Notes: generated from the letters alone by a model not told the origin. Counted from the stretch's first letter, positions 27,906-38,657 are shown. The stretch is DNA of 45,362 bases from an uncultured Pelagibacteraceae bacterium (GCA_902635975.1 CACPQC010000005.1:1-45362), one strand, 5' to 3'. Translations and numbers: made by a program.

Positions 27906-28496
27906 ATGCACCCTGAAATATTATCGATTTCACTATTTTGGTTTGTGACGGCTTATACACCTGGCCCAAATAATGTTGTCGCGTCTTATTCAGGTTTTAA
28001 TTTTGGAGTTAAAAAAACTATTCCCCATATTCTTGGGGTGACACTAGGTTTCACATCATTGGTGATTTTTCTATCAGTTGGTTTAATCAATATTTTTAAA
28101 TTATTTCCTTTAATACAAATTATTATTAAATATTTGGGTACATTATTTTTAATTTATCTTGCTTATAAAATTGCTTTTTCTAAAACTTCAGATGATACAA
28201 CAAAAGAAAATCCAGTAAAATTTATCGAAACATTTTTATTTCAATACCTGAACCCCAAAGGAGTGACTGTTGCTATTATAGTTGTATCTACTTATGTTGA
28301 ATTAGGGGAAAATTATCTTAATTATGCGACTCAAGTAATACTACTGGCTTTTCTTTTTTCTATAACTAGTATCACTTTATGGACTTTAATAGGTAAATTT
28401 TTGAGGAAATTTGCGACAAATGATAAATTTATAAAATATTTTAATTATGTTATGTCAAGCCTTCTTCTTTTGAGCATAATTACTTTTTATATATAA
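27906..28496 (+). CDS. LysE/RhtB family exporter
   Basis: YTPGPNNVVASYSGFNFGVKKTIPHILGVTLGF; FQYLNPKGVTVAIIVVSTY. Confidence 0.9.
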   Translation: MHPEILSISLFWFVTAYTPGPNNVVASYSGFNFGVKKTIPHILGVTLGFTSLVIFLSVGLINIFKLFPLIQIIIKYLGTLFLIYLAYKIAFSKTSDDTTKENPVKFIETFLFQYLNPKGVTVAIIVVSTYVELGENYLNYATQVILLAFLFSITSITLWTLIGKFLRKFATNDKFIKYFNYVMSSLLLLSIITFYI

Positions 28497-28499
28497 GTT

Positions 28500-31169
28500 A
28501 TGAAACCAGGAATAAAAAACTCTTATAAGTCTTTGTCAGATCTTAATATCAATGGCAAAAATTATAAGATTTATTCACTCTTAAAAGCTGAAAGTAATGG
28601 GCTTAATGGTATCTCAAAATTACCAAAATCTTTAAAGGTTCTTTTAGAAAACCTTTTAAGATATGAAGATGACGTAACAGTAACAAAAAAACAAATTGAA
28701 GCCATAAAGGAATGGCTAAAGAATAAGACTTCAAAAACAGAAATTGCTTATAGGCCTGCAAGAGTTTTACTACAAGACTATACCGGAATACCTGCGGTAG
28801 CAGATTTAGCTGCTATGCGTGAAGCAGTAAAAAAAAAGAACAAAGATCCTAATTCAATAAACCCATTGTCAGCTGTAGATTTAGTAATCGATCATTCTGT
28901 TCAAGTTGATCAATCTGCTAAATCAGACTCTTTTGAAAAAAATGTTGAAATTGAATTTGAGCGGAATGGAGAAAGATATTCTTTTTTAAAGTGGGGTCAA
29001 CAAGCATTTAATAATTTTAGAATAGTTCCACCAGGCACCGGTATTTGTCATCAAGTAAACTTAGAATATTTATCTAAAGTAGTTTGGAGCGAAGAATTTG
29101 ATGGAGATAAATATCTTTTTCCAGACACATTAGTTGGAACTGATAGTCATACAACAATGGTCAATGGCTTATCAGTGTTAGGTTGGGGTGTTGGAGGTAT
29201 TGAGGCAGAGGCAGGAATGTTGGGTCAACCAATTTCAATGCTGATACCAGAAGTCATCGGTTTTGAATTAAATAATAAAATGCCAGAGGGTACAACAGCT
29301 ACAGATTTAGTTTTAACAGTGGTAAAAATGTTAAGAGACAAAGGAGTGGTTGGAAAATTTGTAGAGTTTTATGGAGATGGATTAAAAAATTTATCTTTAG
29401 CTGATCGTGCCACCATAGCTAACATGGCCCCAGAATATGGTGCAACTTGTGGTTTTTTTCCAATTGATGATGAAACATTAAAATATTTAAAATTTTCAGG
29501 TAGAGATACATTAACAGTAAATATTGTTGAGGAGTATGCAAAAGCTCAAGGTTTGTGGGCCAGTAACGATATTGAATTTACTGACAGCATATCGTTAGAT
29601 ATGTCCACAATAGTTCCAACAATATCTGGTCCAAAGAGACCCCAGGATAAAGTTTTATTAACTAATGCCTCAGAAAATTTTAAGAAAAGTTTTTTTGAAA
29701 CTACTAAGAAAAAAGATTATTCAAACTCAAAAGTTTCTAATACAGATTATGAAATTAAAGATGGTTCAATATTAATTGCCGCTATAACTTCATGTACCAA
29801 TACTTCAAATCCAAATGTACTCATAGGTGCTGGTTTATTAGCAAAGAAAGCAGTAGAATTTGGTTTGGAGGTGAAACCTTGGGTCAAAACTTCATTAGCT
29901 CCTGGATCACAAGTTGTAACTGATTACTTAGAAAAAGCAGGATTAAATACTTACTTAGATAAGCTTGGATTTAATTTAGTTGGTTATGGTTGCACTACTT
30001 GCATTGGTAACTCTGGACCTTTACCAGATAATATTGTTGATGCAATACAAAAAGAAAATATTTATGCAGTTTCAGTTTTATCAGGTAATAGAAACTTTGA
30101 AGGTAGGATCTCACCACACATCAAAGCTAACTACTTAGCGTCACCTCCTTTGGTTGTTGCATATGCATTAGCTGGTCATATGGAATTTGATTTATATAAA
30201 GATCCATTAGGTAAAGACAAAGATGGCAATGATATTTTTATGAAAGATATTTGGCCAAGCAATAAAGAAATTGAAGATAAATTAAAATTATCTTTAAACC
30301 CTGATATGTTTGTTAAGAGATACTCTAATGTCTCTGAAGGTCCTAAACAATGGCAACAAATTAAAACAGAAAAGAGCAGTATTTATAACTGGGAAGAAAA
30401 TTCAACATACGTAAAAAAACCTCCTTTTTTTGACGATCTCTCTGATCAACCAGAGGGTTTTAAAGAAATCAAAAATGCTAGACCTTTATTAATCTTAGGC
30501 GATATGGTGACTACCGATCATATTTCTCCTGCAGGTAATATTCAAAAAGAAAGTCCAACAGGTGAGTACTTTATGAAACATCAGATTCTGCCTAAAGATT
30601 ATAATTCATATGGATCTAGAAGAGGAAATCATGAGGTTATGATGAGAGGTACTTTTGCTAACATTAGAATTAAAAATGAAATGGCTCCTGGAACTGAGGG
30701 TGGTTTTACAAAATTATATCCAGAGGAAAAAATAATGCCTATTTACGATGCAGTAGTAGAGTATAAAAAAAGAGGCACTGATCTTATAGTTATAGGTGGT
30801 AAAGAATATGGCACAGGATCATCTAGAGATTGGGCTGCTAAGGGAACAAAGTTATTAGGAGTAAAAGCAGTAATAGCAGAAAGTTTTGAGAGAATTCATA
30901 GATCAAATTTAATTGGTATGGGAATTTTGCCATTACAATTTATTAACGATGTTAATAGAAAAAACTTAAAATTAATTGGATCAGAATTGATAAGTATTAA
31001 TGGTATAGAAAATGGGGTAAATCCATCAGATCATTTAACAGTTGAGATAAAATATCTATCTGGCGAAATAAAAAAAATAAAAACATTGTGTAGGATAGAT
31101 ACTAAAAATGAATTAGAGTATTACAAAAATGGTGGAATTCTTCAGTATGTGCTTAGAAATATGATTTAA
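28500..31169 (+). CDS. acnA: Aconitate hydratase AcnA
   Basis: 889 aa; DYTGIPAVADLAAMR, VDHSVQVD-like, TSCTNTSNPNVLIGAGLLAKKAVE, GCTTCIGNSGPL, GGKEYGTGSSRDWAAKG. Confidence 0.97.
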   Translation: MKPGIKNSYKSLSDLNINGKNYKIYSLLKAESNGLNGISKLPKSLKVLLENLLRYEDDVTVTKKQIEAIKEWLKNKTSKTEIAYRPARVLLQDYTGIPAVADLAAMREAVKKKNKDPNSINPLSAVDLVIDHSVQVDQSAKSDSFEKNVEIEFERNGERYSFLKWGQQAFNNFRIVPPGTGICHQVNLEYLSKVVWSEEFDGDKYLFPDTLVGTDSHTTMVNGLSVLGWGVGGIEAEAGMLGQPISMLIPEVIGFELNNKMPEGTTATDLVLTVVKMLRDKGVVGKFVEFYGDGLKNLSLADRATIANMAPEYGATCGFFPIDDETLKYLKFSGRDTLTVNIVEEYAKAQGLWASNDIEFTDSISLDMSTIVPTISGPKRPQDKVLLTNASENFKKSFFETTKKKDYSNSKVSNTDYEIKDGSILIAAITSCTNTSNPNVLIGAGLLAKKAVEFGLEVKPWVKTSLAPGSQVVTDYLEKAGLNTYLDKLGFNLVGYGCTTCIGNSGPLPDNIVDAIQKENIYAVSVLSGNRNFEGRISPHIKANYLASPPLVVAYALAGHMEFDLYKDPLGKDKDGNDIFMKDIWPSNKEIEDKLKLSLNPDMFVKRYSNVSEGPKQWQQIKTEKSSIYNWEENSTYVKKPPFFDDLSDQPEGFKEIKNARPLLILGDMVTTDHISPAGNIQKESPTGEYFMKHQILPKDYNSYGSRRGNHEVMMRGTFANIRIKNEMAPGTEGGFTKLYPEEKIMPIYDAVVEYKKRGTDLIVIGGKEYGTGSSRDWAAKGTKLLGVKAVIAESFERIHRSNLIGMGILPLQFINDVNRKNLKLIGSELISINGIENGVNPSDHLTVEIKYLSGEIKKIKTLCRIDTKNELEYYKNGGILQYVLRNMI

Positions 31170-31171
31170 AT

Positions 31172-31816
31172 ATGGATGAAGATACTTCAATAATAGATAA
31201 TAGAACGAGAAATGAGAGAATTAAAAACTTTATAATAAATAATAAAAAAAAGCTAATTTCATTAATAACAACTTTTATTATTTTGATTATAAGCTTTTAC
31301 TCTTACCAAATATATCTTGATAAAAAGCGAGAAGACATCTCAAATAGATACAATAGTGCTATAATTGAGTATGAAGCTGCAAATAAATCGAAAATTATAC
31401 CGATACTTAAAGATATTATAGACGCCAAAGATGCAACTTACTCACCTCTAGCGTTATATTTTATAATAGATAATAATTTAATAAATGATAAAAGCGAAAT
31501 TAATAGTTTTTTTGATATTTTAATTGATAAAACTTCCCTTGATATTGAAATTAAAAATTTGATTATTTATAAAAAGGCATTGTTTAATGCTGATCAAATT
31601 AACGAAATAGAGTTATTAAATATTTTAAATCCTTTGTTAAATTCAGATAGTGTTTGGAAATCACACGCACTATATCTTGTTGCAGAGTTTTTTTATAGCA
31701 AAGGTGAGAAACAAAAATCTAAGGATTTTTTTGAAAAGATAGTTTCGACAGAAAATTCTAATACAGATATACTTACAAGTGCAAAAAGAAGATTGAATAG
31801 AGACTTAAGTGATTAA
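31172..31816 (+). CDS. Single-TM protein with TPR-like C-terminus, YfgM-like
   Basis: TM segment ISLITTFIILIISFYSYQIYL; helical repeats; immediately upstream of a BamB-like gene. Confidence 0.6.
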   Translation: MDEDTSIIDNRTRNERIKNFIINNKKKLISLITTFIILIISFYSYQIYLDKKREDISNRYNSAIIEYEAANKSKIIPILKDIIDAKDATYSPLALYFIIDNNLINDKSEINSFFDILIDKTSLDIEIKNLIIYKKALFNADQINEIELLNILNPLLNSDSVWKSHALYLVAEFFYSKGEKQKSKDFFEKIVSTENSNTDILTSAKRRLNRDLSD

Positions 31817-33110
31817 GAGTATATTTATAATTTTAAGCATATTAATACTAAGTAGTTGTTCGTTTGATACTAAATCAGGAATTTGGACAAAAGAAAAGAT
31901 TGCGCTTAATGATAAAGAAAATAATCAAATTAAAGAACTTTTTAAGAAAGAAGTTTTAAACGAGAATGAATTTAATCCAAATTTAAAGGTAGTCATCAAA
32001 AATTCTTCTGAAAATAAAAACAAGTATAATGGTAACAATTTTGGAGTTTTTACAGTCAATTCAAATTTTAAAGAAATATCAAAATACAGCTTTAGTAAGA
32101 TTGAATATTTTGATCAATTTGAACCAGAGGCTGTATTTATCGATAAGGATTTAATATTCTTTGATAAAAGGGGATCAATTATAAAATTTGATCATAAATC
32201 AAAAATTGAATGGAAAGTTAATTATTATACTAAAAAAGAAAAAAAATTACTCCCAATACTTAAATTTGAAAAAAGTGGTAAAAATTTACTAGTCACTGAT
32301 AATTTAGCAAAAATATATTTGTTAAATGCATCTAATGGAAAATTAATTTGGCAAAAAGAACATGATGTTTCGCTAATATCTCAGCTAAAAATTGAGAATA
32401 ATAAATTTTATGTGTTAGATGCAAATAACACTTTTTCTTGTTATTCATTGTTAGATGGTCAAAAAATTTGGCAATTTAAGGCAGAAAAAAAATTGATTAA
32501 CTCTCAAAAACAAACATCTGTAGTTATAAATGACGATAGTGTAATTTTTAATAATACAAAAGGCGAAATCATTTCACTTAATAAGATTGATGGAAATTTA
32601 AACTGGTTAACACCAACCATAGAATATGGTGAAAGCCTCCAATCTTTTTTAGTAAAAAATTCTGATTTAGTTCTAGATGAAAATGATATTTATTTTTCTA
32701 ATAACCAAAACTCTTTTTTTTCTTTGGACACAAATTTAGGTTTAATAAATTGGAAACAAGATATAAGTTCAATATTAAGGCCAGTAATAATTGATAACAT
32801 TATATTAACAATTTCTCCAAAAGGTTATTTATATATTTTAGAGAAAAATTCAGGTAACGTAATTAGAATTACGGATATATTTTATAATATAAAATCAAAA
32901 AATAGGAAAAAAATTGAGATAAATGGTTTTATTACATCTAGTGATAAGATTTATTTATCAACTAATAATGGAAAAATCATTAAGATAAATATTGAAAATG
33001 GAAATATTGATTTAGTTTATAGAGTGAGTAGGAGTAAAATTTCCAAGCCGTATGTAAATAACGGTAAAATTTACATTATCAAAGATAATGGAATTGTTAA
33101 AATAAATTAA
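31809..33110 (+). CDS. bamB: Outer-membrane assembly lipoprotein BamB-like (PQQ-type beta-propeller)
   Basis: Lipobox LSSC; repeated NGKLIWQKE, LLDGQKIWQFKAE, DGNLNWLTP, LGLINWKQD blades. Confidence 0.75.
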   Translation: MIKSIFIILSILILSSCSFDTKSGIWTKEKIALNDKENNQIKELFKKEVLNENEFNPNLKVVIKNSSENKNKYNGNNFGVFTVNSNFKEISKYSFSKIEYFDQFEPEAVFIDKDLIFFDKRGSIIKFDHKSKIEWKVNYYTKKEKKLLPILKFEKSGKNLLVTDNLAKIYLLNASNGKLIWQKEHDVSLISQLKIENNKFYVLDANNTFSCYSLLDGQKIWQFKAEKKLINSQKQTSVVINDDSVIFNNTKGEIISLNKIDGNLNWLTPTIEYGESLQSFLVKNSDLVLDENDIYFSNNQNSFFSLDTNLGLINWKQDISSILRPVIIDNIILTISPKGYLYILEKNSGNVIRITDIFYNIKSKNRKKIEINGFITSSDKIYLSTNNGKIIKINIENGNIDLVYRVSRSKISKPYVNNGKIYIIKDNGIVKIN

Positions 33111-33111
33111 G

Positions 33112-33540
33112 ATGATTTTAAGATTACTTGAATTTCTGGGAAGAAAAAGAGTGGTATTGGATAGAGGGCCATCACATCCACAATTTGAATTAGCTAAGCC
33201 TTGGATGAATCGATACTATGTTTTGTTTAGAAAAAGACCTAAATGGTTCCCTTTTAATATATTAATACATGAAATGCTCGCTGATGATCATGGTGTTGGA
33301 GTACATAATCATACCTTTCCTTATGTAACAATTGTATTGAGGGACGGATACTGGGAAACAATAGAATCAGGAAGATACTGGAGAGCTCCGGGGTATATAG
33401 GGTTTAGATCTGCAAATAATTTACATAGAGTTGATATTAAACCTGGAACAAAGCCTTTAACAATTTTTATAGCTGGACCTTATGGACTAAGAAAAGGGCC
33501 GAGATCAGAGTATGGAATAGATTTTAAAACGAAGAAATGA
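33112..33540 (+). CDS. Cupin-like protein
   Basis: VGVHNHTFPYVTIVLRDGYWET...HRVDIKPGTKPLTIFIAGP. Confidence 0.6.
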   Translation: MILRLLEFLGRKRVVLDRGPSHPQFELAKPWMNRYYVLFRKRPKWFPFNILIHEMLADDHGVGVHNHTFPYVTIVLRDGYWETIESGRYWRAPGYIGFRSANNLHRVDIKPGTKPLTIFIAGPYGLRKGPRSEYGIDFKTKK

Positions 33541-34592
33541 ATTTTAAAGATTTATTTTTGGAACATTGTAAAAAAAATAAATTCAATATTAATCAAAATC
33601 AAATTAAAGTCATTGAACAACTTGAAAGCTACCATAATAAAAATTTTAAAAATTCATTTTTAAAAAAAATTTTTAAAAAAAACTCTGATGAGTTGGGTTT
33701 TTATCTATTTGGAGGTGTAGGCGTAGGTAAAACAATGATTTTAGATTTTTTTTTTGATTTTATAGATACCAAAAAGCAAAGACTTCATTTCAACGAATTC
33801 ATGATTAATTTCCATGATTTTATTCATGATAAAAAGGGCAGTAACGATGAAAATATTATAAACTTATTTGTAAATGATTTGAAATCTAAAATATCATTAA
33901 TTTACTTTGATGAATTCCAGGTAACCAACATTGTAGATGCAATGATACTTGGAAAGTTATTTGAGCAAATATTTAAACAAAATATTAAAATAATCATTAC
34001 CTCAAATACAAAAATCTCAGATCTCTATAAAGATGGATTACAAAGAGATCAATTCAAGCCATTCATTAACATTATGCAGTCTAAGTCAATAGAACATGAA
34101 TTAAGAATTGAGGAAGATTATAGAAAATCAAATGATAATCAGAAACAACGGTTTTTCTTTCCACTTAATGAAGAAAATAATTTTGAAATTAATAAGTTTT
34201 TTAGAGTTATTACAAAAAATAAAAAAAATTTTTCAAAGAATTTGAATATTAAAGGAAGAATATTTAAGATAAAAAATTTTTACGAAGGTATATCTAGATT
34301 TAACTTTGATGAGCTTTGTGACAATAATTTAGGAGCAGAGGATTATTTAGAAATTGTAAAAAATTTAAAATTTATGATTATTGAAAAAATCCCGCAATTT
34401 AACGATATTAATTCAAACCAACAGCAAAGATTTATAACCTTGATAGATATTATATATGATAAAAATTTACCTATAGCTGTAACTGCAAGTCAGAATGTGC
34501 ACGAATTTACTTCTTCAAGATCATTGAAGGAGCCTTTTAAACGTACAATTAGTAGATTATATGAATTAACTTCGATGAAATATAATATATGA
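33537..34592 (+). CDS. zapE: Cell division protein ZapE-like (AFG1-like ATPase)
   Basis: Walker A GGVGVGKTMILDFFFD, Walker B LIYFDEFQVTNIVDAMILGKLF. Confidence 0.88.
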   Translation: MNFKDLFLEHCKKNKFNINQNQIKVIEQLESYHNKNFKNSFLKKIFKKNSDELGFYLFGGVGVGKTMILDFFFDFIDTKKQRLHFNEFMINFHDFIHDKKGSNDENIINLFVNDLKSKISLIYFDEFQVTNIVDAMILGKLFEQIFKQNIKIIITSNTKISDLYKDGLQRDQFKPFINIMQSKSIEHELRIEEDYRKSNDNQKQRFFFPLNEENNFEINKFFRVITKNKKNFSKNLNIKGRIFKIKNFYEGISRFNFDELCDNNLGAEDYLEIVKNLKFMIIEKIPQFNDINSNQQQRFITLIDIIYDKNLPIAVTASQNVHEFTSSRSLKEPFKRTISRLYELTSMKYNI

Positions 34593-35011
34593 AACAAAAA
34601 TTTTATAATTTGAAAATAAATACCAATGGTCAGAAATTATATGACTTTACTGATCAAACTATTGAATGGATTAAAAAAAATGATTTTAAAACTGGTATAA
34701 TAAATCTAAGCATTCAGCATACCAGTGCATCAATAATTGTACAGGAAAATGCAGATCCAGATGTTCAAAAAGATTTGATAAATTATTTTAATAATTTAGT
34801 TCCAATGGACAATAAATTGTATATTCACACCACAGAAGGTAAAGATGATATGCCCGCACATATAAAATCAGCAATAACTAATAATCAAATATCTTTAAGT
34901 ATTAAAGATGGAAAATTATTACTTGGAACTTGGCAAGGAATCTATTTGTTTGAACATAGAATAAATCCTCAAACAAGATCTATAATTCATCATTTTTTAG
35001 GTGAAACTTAA
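34589..35011 (+). CDS. YjbQ/UPF0047 family protein
   Basis: GIINLSIQHTSASIIVQENADPDVQKDL, GTWQGIYLFEHR. Confidence 0.9.
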   Translation: MKQKFYNLKINTNGQKLYDFTDQTIEWIKKNDFKTGIINLSIQHTSASIIVQENADPDVQKDLINYFNNLVPMDNKLYIHTTEGKDDMPAHIKSAITNNQISLSIKDGKLLLGTWQGIYLFEHRINPQTRSIIHHFLGET

Positions 35012-36429
35012 TTTTTTTTTAAAGTTTGGAAAGCCTCCAACGCAGCTTTACGTGCCTCTTCATGGACAACTATTGGTCTTGGATAATTTTTTCCTATAAT
35101 TGTTTTAATCGCCTCTTGTAATTTTGTCTCCATTTCCCATGGTTTATGTATAAATTTTTTTGGAACTTCATTTAGCTCAGGAATCCATTTTTTAACGTAC
35201 ACGCCCTCTTTATCAAATTTTTGTCCTTGAAGAATAGGATTGAAAATTCTGAAGTAAGGAGCTGCATCCGCTCCACATCCTGCAACCCATTGCCATTGAG
35301 CAACATTATTAGCTTTATTGAAATCTAATAAGCAATTTCTGAAATGTTTTTCACCTTCAGTCCAATTTATTCTTAAATGTTTCACTAAAAAGGAACCTAC
35401 AACCATTCTTATTCGGTTATGCATCCATCCAGTCTCATAAAGTTCTCTCATCCCGGCATCGACAATCGGATAACCTGTCATACCTGATTTCCACGCCTTT
35501 AAAAACTTTTCATTTTTGACCCAGGGGAACTTATCAAATTCTTTTCTATAATTTCCTTTTAAAAATTCTGGAAAATAATTAATTAGACTGTGTGAAAATT
35601 CACGCCAACCCAGTTCATTAATATATTTTCTGTAACCAATCCCTTTAGATTTAATTTCACTGCACTTTTTCCAAATAGTATTTACGTGAATTTGTCCATG
35701 TTTTATATAAGGAGATAATTTGGATGTACCATCAACAGAAGGATAATCTCTTGCAGTTCCATAATTTCTAATTTTACCATCAATTAGATTTTTTAGAATT
35801 TTTTTAGATTCGTCCTCAGATACCTTCCAATATTTTTCAAACTTTTTATACCAATTTTTTTTTGGAAGAATATCCTTTGGCTCAATACAATTTTTAAAGA
35901 ATGCTAGTGACTTTGTTTTTTTTTTAATACTATAATTTTTACTCGGTGGTAATCCTAAAAATTTTTGTTCAGCATTTTTCCAAAAAGGAGTAAACACTTT
36001 GAAAGGTGTTCCATCATTTTTAGTTACTTCTTGAAACTCATTTAAAATATTCCCTTTGAAATATTTATAATTAATTTCATTTTTAACAAAAATGTCTCTA
36101 ATTTTTTTTCCTTTCGCGATTACGTCTGGCTCGTAAATTTTATTCCAGTATACAGAAATATTATCTTTTTTATTAATTTTTGAAAATATATCTAGTTCAT
36201 CACCTGCTAGTATTTGAAGATTGATCTTAAACTTAGATAGTTCAGATTTATAGACTTCCAATGATTTTGAAAGCCACCATTTCTGTGCTTCTCTTTTAGC
36301 ATCAAAATCATTTTTGTTATAAATGTATAGGGCTAGCACTCTCTCATGATTTTGAGTTGCGTAAGAAAGAGCAGGGTTATTTTCAATTCTAAAATCTTCT
36401 CTGATCCAGGTAATTGCATTTTTTGACAT
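35008..36429 (-). CDS. phrB: Deoxyribodipyrimidine photolyase/cryptochrome family
   Basis: ITWIREDFRIENNPAL, YPIVDAGMRELYETGWMHNRIRMVVGSFLVKHL, NNVAQWQWVAGCGADAAPYFRIFNP. Confidence 0.95.
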   Translation of the reverse strand: MSKNAITWIREDFRIENNPALSYATQNHERVLALYIYNKNDFDAKREAQKWWLSKSLEVYKSELSKFKINLQILAGDELDIFSKINKKDNISVYWNKIYEPDVIAKGKKIRDIFVKNEINYKYFKGNILNEFQEVTKNDGTPFKVFTPFWKNAEQKFLGLPPSKNYSIKKKTKSLAFFKNCIEPKDILPKKNWYKKFEKYWKVSEDESKKILKNLIDGKIRNYGTARDYPSVDGTSKLSPYIKHGQIHVNTIWKKCSEIKSKGIGYRKYINELGWREFSHSLINYFPEFLKGNYRKEFDKFPWVKNEKFLKAWKSGMTGYPIVDAGMRELYETGWMHNRIRMVVGSFLVKHLRINWTEGEKHFRNCLLDFNKANNVAQWQWVAGCGADAAPYFRIFNPILQGQKFDKEGVYVKKWIPELNEVPKKFIHKPWEMETKLQEAIKTIIGKNYPRPIVVHEEARKAALEAFQTLKKN

Positions 36430-36435
36430 AATTAT

Positions 36436-37557
36436 CTATTTTCTACCTTTAGATAACAGTTGTTTGTAAAGTTTAACATCTGCATTACCTTCGCATCCAA
36501 TGACTAAGACATTTGAATTTTCATTAAGGTTTATCAATTTTTTAGCTTTTATGTCGTTACAAATTCCAATCAAAGCAATAATTCCTGGAGTTGCGCATTC
36601 ACCACCTATAATTGAATTTTTGCTAAACTTTTTATCTTTTAAGCTAGCTACTGTTTTAGCAACATTATTATCCGAAATTGTGACACAACAATTGCTTGCT
36701 TTTTTTAATATTTGCCAAGGTACAAGAGACATTTCATTACAAGACATACCGCCCATAATACTCTCTCTTTTTATTCTTATTTTTTTTAATTTATTGTTTT
36801 TGATACTTTGAAGTACACAATCAGCTCTGTCTGGCTCAACAATAATAATTTTTGGAATTTTTTTAAAATATTTTGCTACTCCAGCAACCAAACCTGCAGC
36901 TAAACCGCCAACACCCGCTTGAAGGAATATATGAGTAATATATTGATTGGTTTGTTTGGAGATTTCTTTAATCAAAATAGAGTACCCTGCCATTGTTAAT
37001 TGAGGAATATACTTATAATTTTTTGACGATACATCTTGAACAATTTTCCAATTATTTTTTTTTGAAAGTAACTGGCATTCTCTCAATGAAGCTTCATAAT
37101 TTCCTCTTACTCTAATTACTTCGGCGCCAAGTTTTTTGATTTCTTTTACCCTTGTTTCGCTTACATATTGACTAACAAAAATTTTACACTGTAATTTTAG
37201 TCTTTGTGCTCCCCATGCTACAGATCTACCATGATTACCAGCTGTTGCCGATGAAACAATTATTTTTTTATTTTTTTTTGAAATTTTCTCTACTGCATAA
37301 GCTCCACCCAGAGCTTTAAAGGATTTCAAGTGAAATCGCTTTGATTCGTCTTTGTAAAATATATTCTTAAGTTGAAGATTTTTATTTAGTTTATTCAATT
37401 TTAATAGAGGAGTTGGATTATATCCTTTCCATTTTGATATACTTTTGTGAGAATTGACCAATAAATTTGATGGTAAATATTTTAGAACATATCTTCTACT
37501 AAATTGAAAGTTTTTATTTATTAAGAATTTGGAGTATTTCCATTTAAGATTTTGCAT
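36436..37557 (-). CDS. PLP-dependent fold-type II lyase, diaminopropionate ammonia-lyase-like
   Basis: NIFYKDESKRFHLKSFKALGGAYAV, SSATAGNHGRSVAWGAQ, LQAGVGGLAAGL, GGECATPGI. Confidence 0.82.
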   Translation of the reverse strand: MQNLKWKYSKFLINKNFQFSRRYVLKYLPSNLLVNSHKSISKWKGYNPTPLLKLNKLNKNLQLKNIFYKDESKRFHLKSFKALGGAYAVEKISKKNKKIIVSSATAGNHGRSVAWGAQRLKLQCKIFVSQYVSETRVKEIKKLGAEVIRVRGNYEASLRECQLLSKKNNWKIVQDVSSKNYKYIPQLTMAGYSILIKEISKQTNQYITHIFLQAGVGGLAAGLVAGVAKYFKKIPKIIIVEPDRADCVLQSIKNNKLKKIRIKRESIMGGMSCNEMSLVPWQILKKASNCCVTISDNNVAKTVASLKDKKFSKNSIIGGECATPGIIALIGICNDIKAKKLINLNENSNVLVIGCEGNADVKLYKQLLSKGRK

Positions 37558-37623
37558 TTTAAATTTTTTTTATATTCAAACTATGAATAAACCTATATTA
37601 ATATTTATACAAAGAAAAACTTT

Positions 37624-38574
37624 ATGAAAAAAATATTAGTTATTGGTGGTGGTGCAATGGGTTCTGCTTTTTCAATACCATGTTTAGAAAATGATAATAG
37701 AGTTATAATTACAGAACCATACAACAAAGTTTTCATTAAAAATTTAGCATCAAAAAAAAAATTTCATTCTTCTTTAAAAATGAATTTACCCAAAAAGCTA
37801 AAATTTAAGAATTATTCAAAAAAAATATTTAAAGAAAAATTTGATTTAATTGTAATTGCATTGAGTCTTGCTGGAATTGATTTTATTGGAAAAGAGTTAA
37901 AAGACTTAAAAATCAAAGCACCATTACTAGTTCTTACTAAAGGACTAAAATATGATAAAAAAAGAAAAAAACTCTTAACTATTTCAGCGTTACTTAAAAA
38001 TAATTACAATGTTGCAAATGTATCCGTTTTAAAAGGACCTTGTTTAGCTAAAGAATTAGCAAGAAAAAATAAAACAAGCGTGGTAGTAGCAAATAAGAAT
38101 ATCAAAGTTGCCAAATGGATTGGAAAACAAATATCTACCAAATACTATCGAACTGAATTTTCTAAAGATGTTATTGGAGTAGAAATTTGCTCAGCAATAA
38201 AAAATATATATTCAATGGTAATAGGCTCAGGTCAAAATTTTAACACTGCATCAGACTTATTCCAAAAAAGTGTAAATGAGATGAAATTTTTAATAAAATA
38301 TTTTAAAGGAGATGAATCGACCATATTAGGGCTTGCTGGTATTGGTGATTTATATGTGAGTGCTGTGGGTGGAAGGAATAGTAAAATGGGAGATTTTTTG
38401 GGCAAAGGTTTTACATTTGCAGCAGCTAAAAAAAAGTTTATGCCAAAAGATACAGTCGAAGGTGAGCAATTAGCTAGAGAAATTGCTCCTTATATTTTAA
38501 AAAAAATTAATAAAAAAAATATACCGTTGATGGCTCATTTGCTAAAGACAATACTATATAATAAAAAAATTTAG
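37624..38574 (+). CDS. gpsA: NAD(P)-dependent glycerol-3-phosphate dehydrogenase
   Basis: ILVIGGGAMGSAFSIP, VLKGPCLAKELA, GVEICSAIKNIYSMVIGSG, LAGIGDLYVSAVGGRN. Confidence 0.92.
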   Translation: MKKILVIGGGAMGSAFSIPCLENDNRVIITEPYNKVFIKNLASKKKFHSSLKMNLPKKLKFKNYSKKIFKEKFDLIVIALSLAGIDFIGKELKDLKIKAPLLVLTKGLKYDKKRKKLLTISALLKNNYNVANVSVLKGPCLAKELARKNKTSVVVANKNIKVAKWIGKQISTKYYRTEFSKDVIGVEICSAIKNIYSMVIGSGQNFNTASDLFQKSVNEMKFLIKYFKGDESTILGLAGIGDLYVSAVGGRNSKMGDFLGKGFTFAAAKKKFMPKDTVEGEQLAREIAPYILKKINKKNIPLMAHLLKTILYNKKI

Positions 38575-38654
38575 CCAATTAGAAAGTTATTTTCTACAAG
38601 CAACCCTATAATAATTCCAACCAGTAATGCAAAAATTAACTTTTTTTTATCCAC
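38571..38654 (-). CDS. Putative 27-aa single-TM microprotein (M)DKKKLIFALLVGIIIGLLVENNFLIG
   Basis: GTG start 3 nt after the minus-strand livM stop; positively charged N-terminus then one TM; not in the ORF track because of size. Confidence 0.45.
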   Translation of the reverse strand: MDKKKLIFALLVGIIIGLLVENNFLIG

Positions 38655-38657
38655 TTA

